This document shows positions 27,201 through 35,460 of a stretch of 44,050 nt of DNA, in pieces (the first letter of the stretch is position 1; the number at the start of each line of letters is the position of its first letter). The position numbers and the translations under genes were made by a program. Origin of the DNA: Streptococcus lactarius (GTDB taxonomy: Bacteria; Bacillota; Bacilli; Lactobacillales; Streptococcaceae); assembly GCF_016642265.1 (NCBI RefSeq), contig NZ_MRXX01000008.1:105134-149183 (forward strand), written 5' to 3'. The notes below the pieces were generated by a model. The model saw nothing but the letters and a program-made list of their open reading frames with translations, was not told the DNA's origin and did no database searches.

Positions 27201-28633
27201 GGGAAGACCAGCCCAGTGCCCACTTGGACGTGCGAGATATCTTTGGCGAGCAGTATGCCTTTCGGGCAGGGACGGTTGGTACCGTCGCAGCCAAGACTGC
27301 TTACGGTTTTGTCAAGGGCTATGAGCGTGATTTTGGCAAGTACTACCGAGATGCTGAGGTCGAGCGCCTCGCTCTAGGTGCAGCTGGTGTCAAGCGGACG
27401 ACCGGTCAGCACCCGGGGGGAATCGTTGTTATTCCAAACTACATGGATGTCTATGACTTTACTCCGGTCCAGTATCCAGCAGATGATGTGACCGCTGAAT
27501 GGCAGACCACTCACTTTAACTTCCACGATATCGATGAGAACGTCCTCAAGCTCGATGTACTGGGGCATGATGATCCGACTATGATTCGCAAGCTTCAAGA
27601 TTTATCAGGCATTGACCCCAATGAAATTCCTATGGATGATCCAGACGTCATGGCTCTCTTTTCTGGGACAGACGTTCTAGGAGTAACTCCTGAGCAGATT
27701 GGGACTTCTACGGGTATGCTGGGAATTCCAGAGTTTGGGACAAATTTCGTACGTGGGATGGTCGATGAAACCCATCCGACGACCTTTGCGGAGTTGCTTC
27801 AGCTCTCTGGTCTGTCTCACGGTACCGACGTATGGTTGGGAAATGCCCAAGACTTGATCAAGGCGGGTATTGCCGATCTATCGACTGTTATCGGGTGTCG
27901 GGATGACATCATGGTTTACCTCATGCACGCGGGGCTCAAGCCTAAGATGGCCTTTACCATCATGGAGCGTGTGCGGAAAGGCATGTGGCTTAAGATCTCA
28001 GAAGAAGAGCGCAATGGCTACATCCAAGCCATGAAGGAAAACAATGTTCCTGAGTGGTACATCGAATCCTGTGGAAAGATCAAGTACATGTTCCCCAAAG
28101 CCCATGCGGCGGCCTATGTTATGATGGCCCTTCGTGTGGCCTACTTTAAGGTGCATCATCCTCTCTATTACTACTGTGCCTACTTCTCGATTCGCGCCAA
28201 GGCCTTTGACATCAAAACCATGGGGGCTGGCCTTGAGTCCGTGAAAGCTCGGATGAAGGAAATCGCTGAGAAACGCAAGAACAACGAAGCTTCCAACGTA
28301 GAGATCGACCTCTACACCACCCTTGAGATTGTCAATGAGATGTGGGAGCGGGGTTTCAAGTTTGGCAAGCTAGACCTCTATCGTAGTCAGGCAACAGAAT
28401 TCTTGATCGATGGGGATACCCTGATTCCACCATTTGTCGCGATGGATGGTCTAGGAGAGAACGTTGCCAAACAAATCGTGCGGGCGCGTGAAGAAGGAGA
28501 ATTCCTTTCTAAGACCGAGCTCCGTAAGCGTGGCGGTGTCTCCTCAACCCTGGTTGAAAAGATGGATGAAATGGGCATTCTTGGCAATATGCCAGAGGAT
28601 AATCAGTTGAGTTTGTTTGATGATTTGTTTTGA
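24239..28633 (+). CDS. polC: DNA polymerase III alpha subunit, Gram-positive PolC type
   Basis: The main replicative polymerase with built-in 3'-5' proofreading, 1464 residues, matching the streptococcal length. In order it shows an N-terminal domain, an OB-fold region, a PHP domain from about 340 ([18 protein letters not shown]), and the DEDD exonuclease inserted within it ([20 protein letters not shown] at about 427). A zinc-finger pair CSQC...CPNC begins at about 925, and the polymerase catalytic motif [10 protein letters not shown] is at about 980. The C-terminus is LSLFDDLF, a typical clamp-binding end. I chose ATG 24239 because AAGGGAGAAAC precedes it and the family starts MSN-FEILM. 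The reading from 24206 adds 11 residues with no site. It has its own promoter and terminator. Confidence 0.96.
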   Translation: MSNTFEILMDQLDMPLEMRSSSAFLHAEIQEVVVHKVSRVWEFRFAFAEVLPIALFKELRQRLKDEFSKTGNQATFTIQVANPAFSADLLQAYYREVFEDGPCASQGFKGLYQDLQVRAEGQELIISGPSSVDTEHFRKNHLPNLAKQLEAFGFPHFTCRVESDEELTEQEVARFEQENEKIFQAANEETLRAMESLAQMAPPPAVEEKPAFDFKAKKAAAKPKLDKAEITPMIEITTEENRIVFEGVVFDVEHKVTRTGRVLISFKMTDYTSSFSLQKWVKNEEEAQKFNMIKKNSWLRVRGNIEMNNFTRDLTMNVQDIQEVVHYTRKDLMPEGERRVEFHAHTNMSTMDALPEVEELVAKAAEWGHKAVAITDHGNVQSFPHGFKAAKKAGIQLIYGMEANIVEDKVPITYNEVDLDLNEATYVVFDVETTGLSAIYNDLIQVAASKMYKGNVIEEFDEFIDPGHPLSAFTTQLTGITNEHVRGAKPLVQVLKEFQAFCEGTVLVAHNATFDVGFMNANYERHGLPKITQPVIDTLEFARNLYPDFKRHGLGPLTKRFGVGLEHHHMANYDAEATGRLLFIFIKEVAEKHGVTNLKDLNIDLIDENSYKKARVKHATLYVKNQTGLKNMFKLVSLSGTKYFEGVPRIPKTVLDAHREGLILGSACSEGEVFDAVMSQGVDAAVEVAKYYDFIEVMPPAIYAPLIAKEQVKDMDELQTIIKSLIEVGDRLGKPVLATGNVHYLEPEDEIYREIIVRSLGQGAMINRTIGHGEDAQPAPLPKAHFRTTNEMLDEFAFLGEDLARKIVIENTNALAETFEPVEVVKGDLYTPFIDKAEETVAELTYKRAFEIYGNPLPDIVDLRIEKELTSILGNGFAVIYLASQMLVHRSNKRGYLVGSRGSVGSSFVATMIGITEVNPLSPHYVCSQCQYSEFITDGTYGSGFDMPDKDCPNCGHKLSKNGQDIPFETFLGFDGDKVPDIDLNFSGEDQPSAHLDVRDIFGEQYAFRAGTVGTVAAKTAYGFVKGYERDFGKYYRDAEVERLALGAAGVKRTTGQHPGGIVVIPNYMDVYDFTPVQYPADDVTAEWQTTHFNFHDIDENVLKLDVLGHDDPTMIRKLQDLSGIDPNEIPMDDPDVMALFSGTDVLGVTPEQIGTSTGMLGIPEFGTNFVRGMVDETHPTTFAELLQLSGLSHGTDVWLGNAQDLIKAGIADLSTVIGCRDDIMVYLMHAGLKPKMAFTIMERVRKGMWLKISEEERNGYIQAMKENNVPEWYIESCGKIKYMFPKAHAAAYVMMALRVAYFKVHHPLYYYCAYFSIRAKAFDIKTMGAGLESVKARMKEIAEKRKNNEASNVEIDLYTTLEIVNEMWERGFKFGKLDLYRSQATEFLIDGDTLIPPFVAMDGLGENVAKQIVRAREEGEFLSKTELRKRGGVSSTLVEKMDEMGILGNMPEDNQLSLFDDLF

Positions 28634-28690
28634 TGGGGGAAATCCATTCACAAAAGTTGATTAAGTTTCATCTAATTAAGACTTAACAGT

Positions 28691-28740
28691 AAAACCAGTA
28701 GAGATGATTTTTTATGATTTTCATTTCTACTGGTTTTTAG
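28691..28740 (+). terminator. Terminator of polC
   Basis: A perfect 12-base inverted repeat, AAAACCAGTAGA (28691-28702) and TCTACTGGTTTT (28726-28737), extendable by five more pairs with one G-T, ending in a T-run. It lies about 57 bases after the polC stop. Confidence 0.75.
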
Positions 28741-28920
28741 ATATGATAGAATATAAATAAGTTTTTATCCAAAGACTAAAACTTTAGGAAGTTATATATT
28801 GAAATTGTCAAAAATGATTGCTATAAATTACTAATAATGATACTCTCAAACAAGAGTAAGCTTAACGGAAGTAGTGTTTGCTATACCTTAATAACTTTTC
28901 GATATGGAATGGAGATAAGT

Positions 28921-29784
28921 ATGATTTTAGGTGAAACTTATAGGAAAATAAGAGAAGAAAAGGGGATTTCTATTTCTTCATTAGCAGGTGCTGAAATTTC
29001 AAAATCTCAAATATCTAGATTTGAATTAGGAGAAACAGAGATTTCTGTCTTTAAGTTATTGTATCTTCTTGAAAGAATAGGAGTAACACTAGAAGAATTT
29101 CTGCTTATCTGTAATCATTATCAACCTTCGGATTTTAGTACCTTAATAGCTTCTATTAAACAGGCTGCATATAATGAAGATGCTCAAGCATTACTAGATA
29201 TGGTAGAGAAAGAAATAGAACTTTTTCATGGGACAAATTCTCATTACCATAAATTAAATGCTATTTTCATTGAAAGTATTGTTTCAGGAATGGATAAGAA
29301 TCATCAATTGAGTCGTCAAGACGCCTCTTATCTTACAAACTATTTATTTTCTGTTGAAAACTGGGGTTATTACGAAACGCTCATCCTTGGAAATTGCTGT
29401 CGTGTTCTATCTCCAGATTTATTATTCAGATATGCCAAAGAGGCGCTCAACAAAGGGAAGTTGTATAGTTCTATACCTAGAAATAGACAATCTCTCATTC
29501 AACTACTTCTCAATTCTTTGATTATAATGATTGAGAACGACTTATATGAGGAATCTTTATTTTTAAAACAGGCTACGAAGAATATATTAGCGGATTCCAC
29601 AGATTTTTTTGAACAAACTATTTTGCTGTATTTAGATGGATATTTGGAACTGAAATTCTATCATAATCAAAAATCGCTTTTAAAAATCGAAGAAGCTTTA
29701 AAAATTTTCAAACTCTTCAATAAAATAATCTACAAAAATTACAAAGAATACTTTGAGAAACACATCATTCATTTAGTAGATTAG
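28921..29784 (+). CDS. Rgg/GadR/MutR-type transcriptional regulator
   Basis: A 287-residue product, the typical Rgg size. It has an N-terminal helix-turn-helix (about 5-60: ISISSLAGAEISKSQISRFE) and a long helical TPR-like C-terminal domain that in this family binds short peptide pheromones. The start has GGAG (28911-28914) with ATG at 28921; upstream in-frame ATGs have no site. It is AT-rich, unlike the polC gene before it. It converges on an ABC exporter gene, which may be its target or a neighbour acquired together. I looked for a short hydrophobic peptide (SHP) gene upstream on both strands and found none, so it may be stand-alone or respond to a distant peptide. Confidence 0.85.
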   Translation: MILGETYRKIREEKGISISSLAGAEISKSQISRFELGETEISVFKLLYLLERIGVTLEEFLLICNHYQPSDFSTLIASIKQAAYNEDAQALLDMVEKEIELFHGTNSHYHKLNAIFIESIVSGMDKNHQLSRQDASYLTNYLFSVENWGYYETLILGNCCRVLSPDLLFRYAKEALNKGKLYSSIPRNRQSLIQLLLNSLIIMIENDLYEESLFLKQATKNILADSTDFFEQTILLYLDGYLELKFYHNQKSLLKIEEALKIFKLFNKIIYKNYKEYFEKHIIHLVD

Positions 29785-29793
29785 GCCATTTAT

Positions 29794-31377
29794 CTATAAG
29801 GTAATAACGTGATCAAACTCTTCCAATATTTCTGGACTTTGATCATGAGTAATGACAATAACAATTGCATCTTTAATGGATAGAATGTAGTCCATCATTG
29901 CTTTGGCTTTTATTGGATCAAGGTTGCTTGTAGGTTCGTCAAATATATATACAGAATATGGTTTGACTAAAAACCTAGCTAAATCAATTCGTTGCTTTTC
30001 TCCTTCTGAAATACTTTGGCCTGATTGAAATAGACTCTTATTAAGGAAGTCTTCGTTAAATCCTAAGGCTTTTCTTAATTTTTCAGTTAAATAAAGGTTT
30101 CTGGACAGTTTGATATTCTCTAGGACATTGCCTTCAATCAGAAAGTCATTTTTTTGCACAAATGCGATATCTTTATATAACTCCTCTGAGGGAATATCAA
30201 TATTCTGTTTTCCGTTGATTTGTATTTCCCCATCATAAAGATTTTTGGAATAATAATTTAGTATTAATTTTACTAAAGTTGTTTTCCCAGCTCCTGAAGC
30301 ACCTATAATCGCATAGCGTTTGCCTTTTTTAAATTCATAGGAAAAATGATCAAATAATATTTTATTTTCAATTTCATAATGTAATTGGCTAATAGAAATG
30401 GTCGAAATGTTATCACAATCAATTGTACTTGTTTTATGGAAAGTTCCATGATTTGTCTCATATAGATTTTCTTGGATATTATCAATAATGGACTTGCTAC
30501 TGCTGATTAAATTTTTATTGTAAAGAATAGATTGTAATGGAGCAAAAACACCGTTTAATAATTGAATACTTGCTACGAGTAATCCAATAGTCAGTAAGTT
30601 ATTTCTTACAAAAAAGATACCAGCGACCATACAGGATAGTTGAGAGCCAAAACTTAGTAAAATTCCAGTAGTTGAAGCTAAGTCTTTTAAAAATTGATAT
30701 ATTTTTCTGGACTCTTCAAATTCTAAACTGATTCCCTGAATTTTTTCTTGGGTCCAGCTTTGAATATTTAATAACTTAATTTGTTCAAAACCATTAATAA
30801 AGTTTGTCATTTTTGACAAATAGTGATTATTTTGTAGAGAATAATTATTAGTTGATTTAGTCATTAACTTTCCAGGAATTTGTGATAGAAAAATCGTTAT
30901 ACTCGACAATAAAAGAAAGACTAATGCTAATCGCCATTCTATATAGATAATAGCAACTACACTCATGATAAGGCTCCCTAAATTTGCAATTAGAGAGATT
31001 TTAGGGATTAATAAATTTTCTTGAATAAGGTCACTGTTTTTGGTGATATTATTTAAGAAATCTGAATGGTTACAGTTGTCAATTTGGTTAAACTCACGCG
31101 ATAAATAATGTAATAAGAGACGCCTTTTTAGATCTAAAATAACTTTTTTTACATATTGGTTTTTAAGATAGGAATAGGAACAAGAAATCAAGAACCACAG
31201 TAAAATTGAACCTACAGAAATAGTGATATGAAAGAGTAATCCACTATTTGAATTAGATATACTATCAAGTATTCTTCCTAATTGCAGAGAGAAGAATGTC
31301 ATTAAAAGAGCACTTGTCAGACTTAATAAAATGAGCAAGAAATATAGTAATTTATATTGTTTCGTAATCTGGTTCAT
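29794..31377 (-). CDS. ABC exporter with fused membrane and ATPase domains
   Basis: A half-transporter of 527 residues. About six membrane helices span roughly 10-290, followed by one nucleotide-binding domain. Walker A is GASGAGKTT at about 359, the signature motif SEGEKQR is at about 456 (SEGEK in place of LSGGQ), Walker B is VYIFDEPTSNLD at about 474 and the H-loop is in VIVITHD at about 510. No C39 peptidase domain is present, so it is not a bacteriocin-processing exporter. It presumably works as a homodimer. The substrate is unknown; peptide or drug export is plausible. ATG 31377 has AGAGGTG upstream; the GTG at 31386 overlaps that site. It is AT-rich and convergent with the Rgg gene, which ends 9 bases away. 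Confidence 0.82.
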   Translation of the reverse strand: MNQITKQYKLLYFLLILLSLTSALLMTFFSLQLGRILDSISNSNSGLLFHITISVGSILLWFLISCSYSYLKNQYVKKVILDLKRRLLLHYLSREFNQIDNCNHSDFLNNITKNSDLIQENLLIPKISLIANLGSLIMSVVAIIYIEWRLALVFLLLSSITIFLSQIPGKLMTKSTNNYSLQNNHYLSKMTNFINGFEQIKLLNIQSWTQEKIQGISLEFEESRKIYQFLKDLASTTGILLSFGSQLSCMVAGIFFVRNNLLTIGLLVASIQLLNGVFAPLQSILYNKNLISSSKSIIDNIQENLYETNHGTFHKTSTIDCDNISTISISQLHYEIENKILFDHFSYEFKKGKRYAIIGASGAGKTTLVKLILNYYSKNLYDGEIQINGKQNIDIPSEELYKDIAFVQKNDFLIEGNVLENIKLSRNLYLTEKLRKALGFNEDFLNKSLFQSGQSISEGEKQRIDLARFLVKPYSVYIFDEPTSNLDPIKAKAMMDYILSIKDAIVIVITHDQSPEILEEFDHVITL

Positions 31378-31407
31378 ATTTTTCACCTCTTAATCTATGA
31401 TAGCAAC

Positions 31408-31455
31408 ATTATATTCTAAAACTAAAACTCAGACTGAGATCTCCCATATTTGGGA
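31408..31455 (-). promoter_or_regulatory. Promoter region of the ABC exporter with two small dyads
   Basis: On the minus strand TATAAT lies at 31413-31408, about 30 bases before the start codon. The -35 is weak. Two palindromes cover the -35 and upstream area: CTCAGACTGAG (31428-31438) and TCCCATATTTGGGA (31442-31455). Either could be an operator, perhaps for the Rgg protein, but no known consensus is matched. Confidence 0.45.
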
Positions 31456-31499
31456 CATTAATTTTATTTCTTTACTATATTTTGGCTTATAGACATCCG

Positions 31500-31543
31500 T
31501 TGTATATCCAATGGATTTACAATAACCTTCTTTTTGTTAAAAT
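31500..31543 (+). promoter_or_regulatory. relB-type promoter with operator dyad
   Basis: A dyad TTGTATATCC-AAT-GGATTTACAA (31500-31522, 9 of 10 positions paired) covers the -35 region. An extended -10 TGTTAAAAT follows at 31535-31543. RelB/DinJ antitoxins normally repress their own promoter through such a site (family knowledge). Confidence 0.5.
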
Positions 31544-31567
31544 AGTCTATAGAAAGAAGGTGAGAAT

Positions 31568-31831
31568 ATGTCAAAGACGAGCATGAGTATTCGTTTGGAT
31601 AGTGAGGTTAAGGAACAGGCCCAACAGGTATTTAATCATTTAGGAATGGATATGACCACGGCTATCAACATTTTCCTTCGTCAGGCTATTCAATATCAGG
31701 GCTTACCTTTTGATGTTAAATTAGTCGACCATGGGAAGTTGCTCCAAGTCGTAAGGGATGTAGAGCAAAATCGGAACATGAGTCAGCCCTTTGAATCGGT
31801 CTCAGACTTGATGGAGGACCTACGTGTTTAA
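31568..31831 (+). CDS. relB: RelB/DinJ-family antitoxin, orphan
   Basis: An 87-residue antitoxin with the ribbon-helix-helix start typical of RelB/DinJ (MSIRLDSEVKEQAQQVFNHLGMDMTTAINIFLRQ, positions 6-39) and an acidic C-terminal toxin-binding tail. GAAGGTGAG precedes the ATG. No intact RelE/YafQ toxin follows. The overlapping frame at the stop begins like such a toxin but ends after five codons (31824-31841). The antitoxin may persist as a regulator or as protection against a toxin elsewhere. An operator-like dyad lies at its promoter. Confidence 0.88.
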   Translation: MSKTSMSIRLDSEVKEQAQQVFNHLGMDMTTAINIFLRQAIQYQGLPFDVKLVDHGKLLQVVRDVEQNRNMSQPFESVSDLMEDLRV

Positions 31832-31841
31832 GATTCGTTAG
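31824..31841 (+). pseudogene. Five-codon stub of a YafQ/RelE-type toxin gene
   Basis: GTG TTT AAG ATT CGT TAG overlaps the antitoxin stop and would encode (M)FKIR. YafQ-family toxins commonly start M-(L/F)-K-I-R and overlap the antitoxin stop in this way. I see no toxin-like translation in the following 250 bases. The match is short, so this is suggestive only. Confidence 0.4.
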
Positions 31842-31934
31842 TGGCAGACAATGTGCTACTCCTTTCCACTGCCATGCTCTAAGGAGCAATGGCTCTAGCC
31901 GGCTTATGTTCAGCCTTGAAAGATTAGATGATAG

Positions 31935-31966
31935 CCTCTATTTTCTTTTTGAAAATAGAGGTTTTT
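31935..31966 (+). terminator. Terminator after the antitoxin locus
   Basis: CCTCTATTTTC (31935-31945) and GAAAATAGAGG (31951-31961) pair perfectly around a TTTTT loop, followed by a T-run. Confidence 0.8.
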
Positions 31967-32010
31967 CAGTCCTCTCAGATCTGATAGGTGTTTTCTTTGG
32001 CCCTAGAATG

Positions 32011-32019
32011 TGTTAAAAT
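32011..32019 (+). promoter_or_regulatory. Extended -10 promoter of the AAA+ fusion gene
   Basis: TGTTAAAAT, 80 bases before the GTG start, with no clear -35. A short inverted repeat, GAGAAGCAACCCGAAAG area to GGGATTTTCTTC, is present in the leader but weak. Confidence 0.45.
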
Positions 32020-32098
32020 TTTTAGTAACAAGTGTTTGTGAGAAGCAACCCGAAAGAAAGGGATTTTCTTCAAAAAAGATGAAAGAGAGGACAGGGGT

Positions 32099-34951
32099 GT
32101 GGCGAGATATTTAGTAGGGCCTTACAACAATAGTTGGAACTTTATGGATGCGGTTGAAAAAGCGCAGGATGGAGATACCATCGAGTTTGAAAATGGGTAC
32201 GTCTTTCAATGGCCGACAAATAAAGTGATCGAGATCGATAAAAGCCTTCATTTTGTGGGGCATGTGGTTCCAAATCCAAATGGCAATGGACGCATGTTTA
32301 ACAACACGATTGAGGCTTGTTTCCGATTTGTAGAGGGAGCTCAGGTGACATTTGAAGATCTGTGGTTTAAAGTTGGTGGGGATTATACGGCCTTGCTCTT
32401 ATGGAATGGCTCAGACATCACTTGTAAACAGGTCTATTTTGAAGCAACCACTCCAACAAATAATGAATTTTTTATCTATATGGATACGCATTCGAAAATG
32501 ACTTTGGAAGGAGTCGGAATGAAGGTTCCGGAAAAACACCAAAGTGCCATCGGTATTTCTGCTTCGGAATTGTCCATTCGGAATTCAACGATTTTTTCTA
32601 AAATAAAGCTGAATGAAGGCTCTAAGTTGACCTTAGAAAATGTCCAAATTGAAAAATTTGGTAATAATACGATCCATGCCAAGGACTCAGAAGTGATCGC
32701 AAAAAATTCAACGATTACAGGTGGAGATCTGGAAAATGATTTTCCACCAGTTTGGTTGAGGAATGTCATCTGGGAATCTGAAAACTGTAAAATAGAGTTA
32801 CCTACAGGAACTGGAATCTGTCTTGACAACAATGTTCAATTCAATTCGGATTCGGATCGTATGACCTCCATCAATTCATACAATAGTATGATCCGAGCTC
32901 ACCAGGCTACATTTACAGAATTTTTATGCGTCTATGAAGAGTCCTTTGCTTCTTTGACTGGAGAAACGACTTTCTTGAATGAGAATGCCCAAACCATTTC
33001 ATTTGGAGTTTTTGATGAGAGTGTGCTGATGGCTGAGCATATGATTTGTCATAAGATTGCGGATCCCAATATCCGGCTTCAAGGTGGGGCCTTTGTGAAG
33101 GCAGGAACCATAACCTATATACAGGGCGATGCGCGTGATCTGACCAAGGAAATCGAGGATGGTTGTGACTATCTTATCGGTAGAGAAGTAGCCAAGGGCA
33201 ATGTGCAAGTGGCTTCCACGGGACCAGTATCGGATGCAACGGTGGCATCAACCCCTACAACGGGGTCTGGACCAGAGAAGAAACAAGATGCTCTTCAGGA
33301 ACTCAATGGCCTGATCGGTCTTGAAAAAGTTAAACATGAGATCAAGAAAATGATCAACATGGTGGAATTTAACAAGAAACGAATCGCCAGTGGCAAGGCT
33401 CCTGAAAAGCAAACACTCCACGCAGCCTTTATGGGGAATCCTGGTACAGGAAAGACCACTGTGGCCCGTCTCTTGGGACAAGTGCTCTTTGATGCGGGTG
33501 TTCTCTCAGGAGAAGAATTCCGTTTCGTGGAAGCAACGGAGTCCGATCTGATCTCTTCGAATATTGGAGGAACAGCTGAACAGACCCAGGCCCTGCTCGA
33601 AAAAGCGCGAGGAGGCATCCTCTTTATTGATGAAGCCTATAGCTTGGATAAAAAGGACAGCGGTGCGGATTTTGGGATCGAGGCGATCAATACCATCCTC
33701 AAGTTTATGGAGGACAATCGCGATGACATTATGATCATCTTTGCCGGCTATACCAAGGAAATGGAAGAGTTCTTAAAGACCAATCCAGGCCTTCGTTCTC
33801 GGGTGCCAAATAATTTCATCTTTGAAGATTTCACGGGAGATGAGATTGTCCAACTAGGGGAAATGATTTTAAGCAAAGGGGACTACAAGCTCGAAGACCG
33901 TGACTACTATGCGCGGCATATTAAGCGGGCTTATGATGCCTCACTAGATAAGAGCAATGGTCGTTGGATCCGTAACCTCGATGAGCAATTGACCAAGACC
34001 ATGGCAGATAGGGTAGTGGCCCAAGGTTCCGATGATATTGAGACTATTTTGAACAGTGATATTGATGCTGTCCTGAACCAAGGCAAGTACCAGGCAGGAG
34101 CTGACAAGGAAGAAGATGGAATGGCCGCCCTCAACCGTTTGGTTGGCATTGCCAAGGTGAAAGAGCAAGTGGAACAGTTCGTAGCCATGGCTGAGTTCAA
34201 CCAAAAACGGGCCGAACAAGGAGGAACCGTCGAAGATACGACCTTGCACTCCCTCTTTCTTGGAAATCCCGGTACAGGGAAGACCACTGTTGCCCGCATT
34301 TTAGGTAATATCCTCTTCCAAAAAGGGGTGATCAATCAGAAGAAATTCATCGAAGTGTCGCGGAGCAATCTGGTTGGAGGCTACCAAGGTCAAACAGCCT
34401 TGAAGACGCGCGAAGTTTTAGAGAGTGCACTGGGTGGAGTCCTCTTTATCGACGAGGCCTATACGCTCTTTACCGGTTCAAATGATGATTTTGGGAAGGA
34501 AGCTTTGGATGAAGTCCTCAAATTTATGGAGGACCACCGTCGTGATATCGTGATTATCTTTGCTGGCTATACCAGAGAGATGCATGACTTCCTGCAGGTC
34601 AATTCAGGACTGCAAAGTCGGATCCCGACTACATTTGACTTTGAAGACTATAGTCCAGATGAAATCGTCGAGATCGGTCTGTTGGGATTGCGCAAGCAAG
34701 GCTACCAAGTCAACGAAGTCCTTTATGGAGAAATTGTGAGAGAAAATTATATGCGGGCCAATGACCATAGTAATGGTCGCTGGGTTCGTAATCTCAATGA
34801 AAAACTCTTGCGCCAAGTATCTACGCGAGTAACCCGTGAAGGTAGTACAGATTACAATTCAATTTTAGATCAAGATTTGGAAGCTTTGAGAGGGAATGGC
34901 AATTCTGGGCATCCCCATACAGTAGATGATCAGGGCTATGTTCTTCCTTGA
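32099..34951 (+). CDS. Beta-helix-like domain fused to two CbxX/EccA-type AAA+ ATPase modules
   Basis: A 950-residue cytosolic protein. Residues 1-370 lack membrane segments and show repeated short strand patterns (SELSIRNSTIF, SKLTLENVQIE, SEVIAKNSTITGG), as in right-handed beta-helices. A Thr/Pro linker lies at about 375-395. Two homologous AAA+ modules follow: the first with Walker A GNPGTGKTT at 446 and Walker B LFIDEAY near 510, the second with GNPGTGKTT at 722 and LFIDEAY near 785. Each has an arginine-rich sensor (SNGRWIRNLDEQL, SNGRWVRNLNEKL). The modules are of the CbxX/SpoVK type found in EccA, the cytosolic ATPase of actinobacterial ESX systems. Co-location with a T7SSb locus suggests a secretion role, but that is inference. 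GTG start with GAGAGG 8 bases upstream; single-gene transcript. Confidence 0.85.
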   Translation: MARYLVGPYNNSWNFMDAVEKAQDGDTIEFENGYVFQWPTNKVIEIDKSLHFVGHVVPNPNGNGRMFNNTIEACFRFVEGAQVTFEDLWFKVGGDYTALLLWNGSDITCKQVYFEATTPTNNEFFIYMDTHSKMTLEGVGMKVPEKHQSAIGISASELSIRNSTIFSKIKLNEGSKLTLENVQIEKFGNNTIHAKDSEVIAKNSTITGGDLENDFPPVWLRNVIWESENCKIELPTGTGICLDNNVQFNSDSDRMTSINSYNSMIRAHQATFTEFLCVYEESFASLTGETTFLNENAQTISFGVFDESVLMAEHMICHKIADPNIRLQGGAFVKAGTITYIQGDARDLTKEIEDGCDYLIGREVAKGNVQVASTGPVSDATVASTPTTGSGPEKKQDALQELNGLIGLEKVKHEIKKMINMVEFNKKRIASGKAPEKQTLHAAFMGNPGTGKTTVARLLGQVLFDAGVLSGEEFRFVEATESDLISSNIGGTAEQTQALLEKARGGILFIDEAYSLDKKDSGADFGIEAINTILKFMEDNRDDIMIIFAGYTKEMEEFLKTNPGLRSRVPNNFIFEDFTGDEIVQLGEMILSKGDYKLEDRDYYARHIKRAYDASLDKSNGRWIRNLDEQLTKTMADRVVAQGSDDIETILNSDIDAVLNQGKYQAGADKEEDGMAALNRLVGIAKVKEQVEQFVAMAEFNQKRAEQGGTVEDTTLHSLFLGNPGTGKTTVARILGNILFQKGVINQKKFIEVSRSNLVGGYQGQTALKTREVLESALGGVLFIDEAYTLFTGSNDDFGKEALDEVLKFMEDHRRDIVIIFAGYTREMHDFLQVNSGLQSRIPTTFDFEDYSPDEIVEIGLLGLRKQGYQVNEVLYGEIVRENYMRANDHSNGRWVRNLNEKLLRQVSTRVTREGSTDYNSILDQDLEALRGNGNSGHPHTVDDQGYVLP

Positions 34952-34967
34952 TCGAGAAAGAAGAATT

Positions 34968-34996
34968 AGGATTCTGCAGGAGCGGAATCCTTTCAG
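34968..34996 (+). terminator. Terminator of the AAA+ fusion gene
   Basis: AGGATTC (34968-34974) pairs with GAATCCT (34985-34991) around a 10-base loop, followed by TTTC. The stem is short and the T-run weak. Confidence 0.5.
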
Positions 34997-35013
34997 TTGA
35001 AGACAAAATCTTC

Positions 35014-35304
35014 TTAGAAACTTTCCTTAGGTGAGTACGGACGTCAGCGAACTTCTATGAAGTTCCATGACTAATTATTGAGCCTAAGGTCTCAATAATT
35101 CCGAGTGAGGCTGGGACAAAAGTCCTAGCCTCTTCTTGTTTTTGGATTGTCGAGCAAGACGCAGTGGTTGAGTGGGCTCTACTACGCTGATTTCATCAGC
35201 TTTTACAGCCCTACTCAACTGTGCGGAGGTGGGACGACGAAATCGAATTCTAACGAATTACCGATTTCTGTCCCACTCTCACTTTTCTCACAGCGGAAAG
35301 TTTC
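35014..35304 (+). repeat. Structured BOX-like repeat element, long copy
   Basis: Bounded by GAAACTTTCC (35017-35026) and its exact complement GGAAAGTTTC (35295-35304). Inside, in order: a hairpin GTCA-GAACTTC/GAAGTTC-TGAC; a hairpin AATTATTGAG/CTCAATAATT whose loop CCTAAGG could pair with CCTTAGG at 35025-35031; the GAGGCTGGGAC hairpin (35107-35132); a hairpin GTTGAGT...ACTCAAC (35167-35218) with inner GCTGAT/ATCAGC; and a hairpin GTGGGAC...GTCCCAC (35229-35276). The first part recurs at 41791 with compensating changes. A short ORF at 35172-35363 runs through it and is not credible. Confidence 0.7.
35107..35137 (+). terminator. GAGGCTGGGAC hairpin within the repeat element
   Basis: GAGGCTGGGAC (35107-35117), loop AAAA, GTCCTAGCCTC (35122-35132), then TTCTT. 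It belongs to the same motif as the two window ends and is a frequent terminator-like repeat in streptococci. Confidence 0.55.
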
Positions 35305-35419
35305 GGTATTTCTTGATTCGTTCTAAAAAGAACTCATTTTTATTTCATTTCAGAATCACTTAACCTATCTTATATTAAAAAAGGTTGTTTACGTTCTAAA
35401 AGAATTCTACATGGACTTA

Positions 35420-35428
35420 TGGTATACT
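35420..35428 (+). promoter_or_regulatory. Extended -10 promoter of pepS
   Basis: TGGTATACT, 32 bases before the pepS start; the -35 is not evident. Confidence 0.6.
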
Positions 35429-35460
35429 AGGTAGAGATCATCACTTATGAAGGAGTCAAT

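Noticed and set aside
28741..28920. Short hydrophobic peptide (SHP) gene for the Rgg regulator
   Set aside because: No start codon with a hydrophobic short frame and ribosome site is present on either strand.
35172..35363. 63-residue ORF in the pepS upstream region
   Set aside because: It runs through the stem-loops of the repeat element, has no ribosome site and gives a composition unlike a protein.
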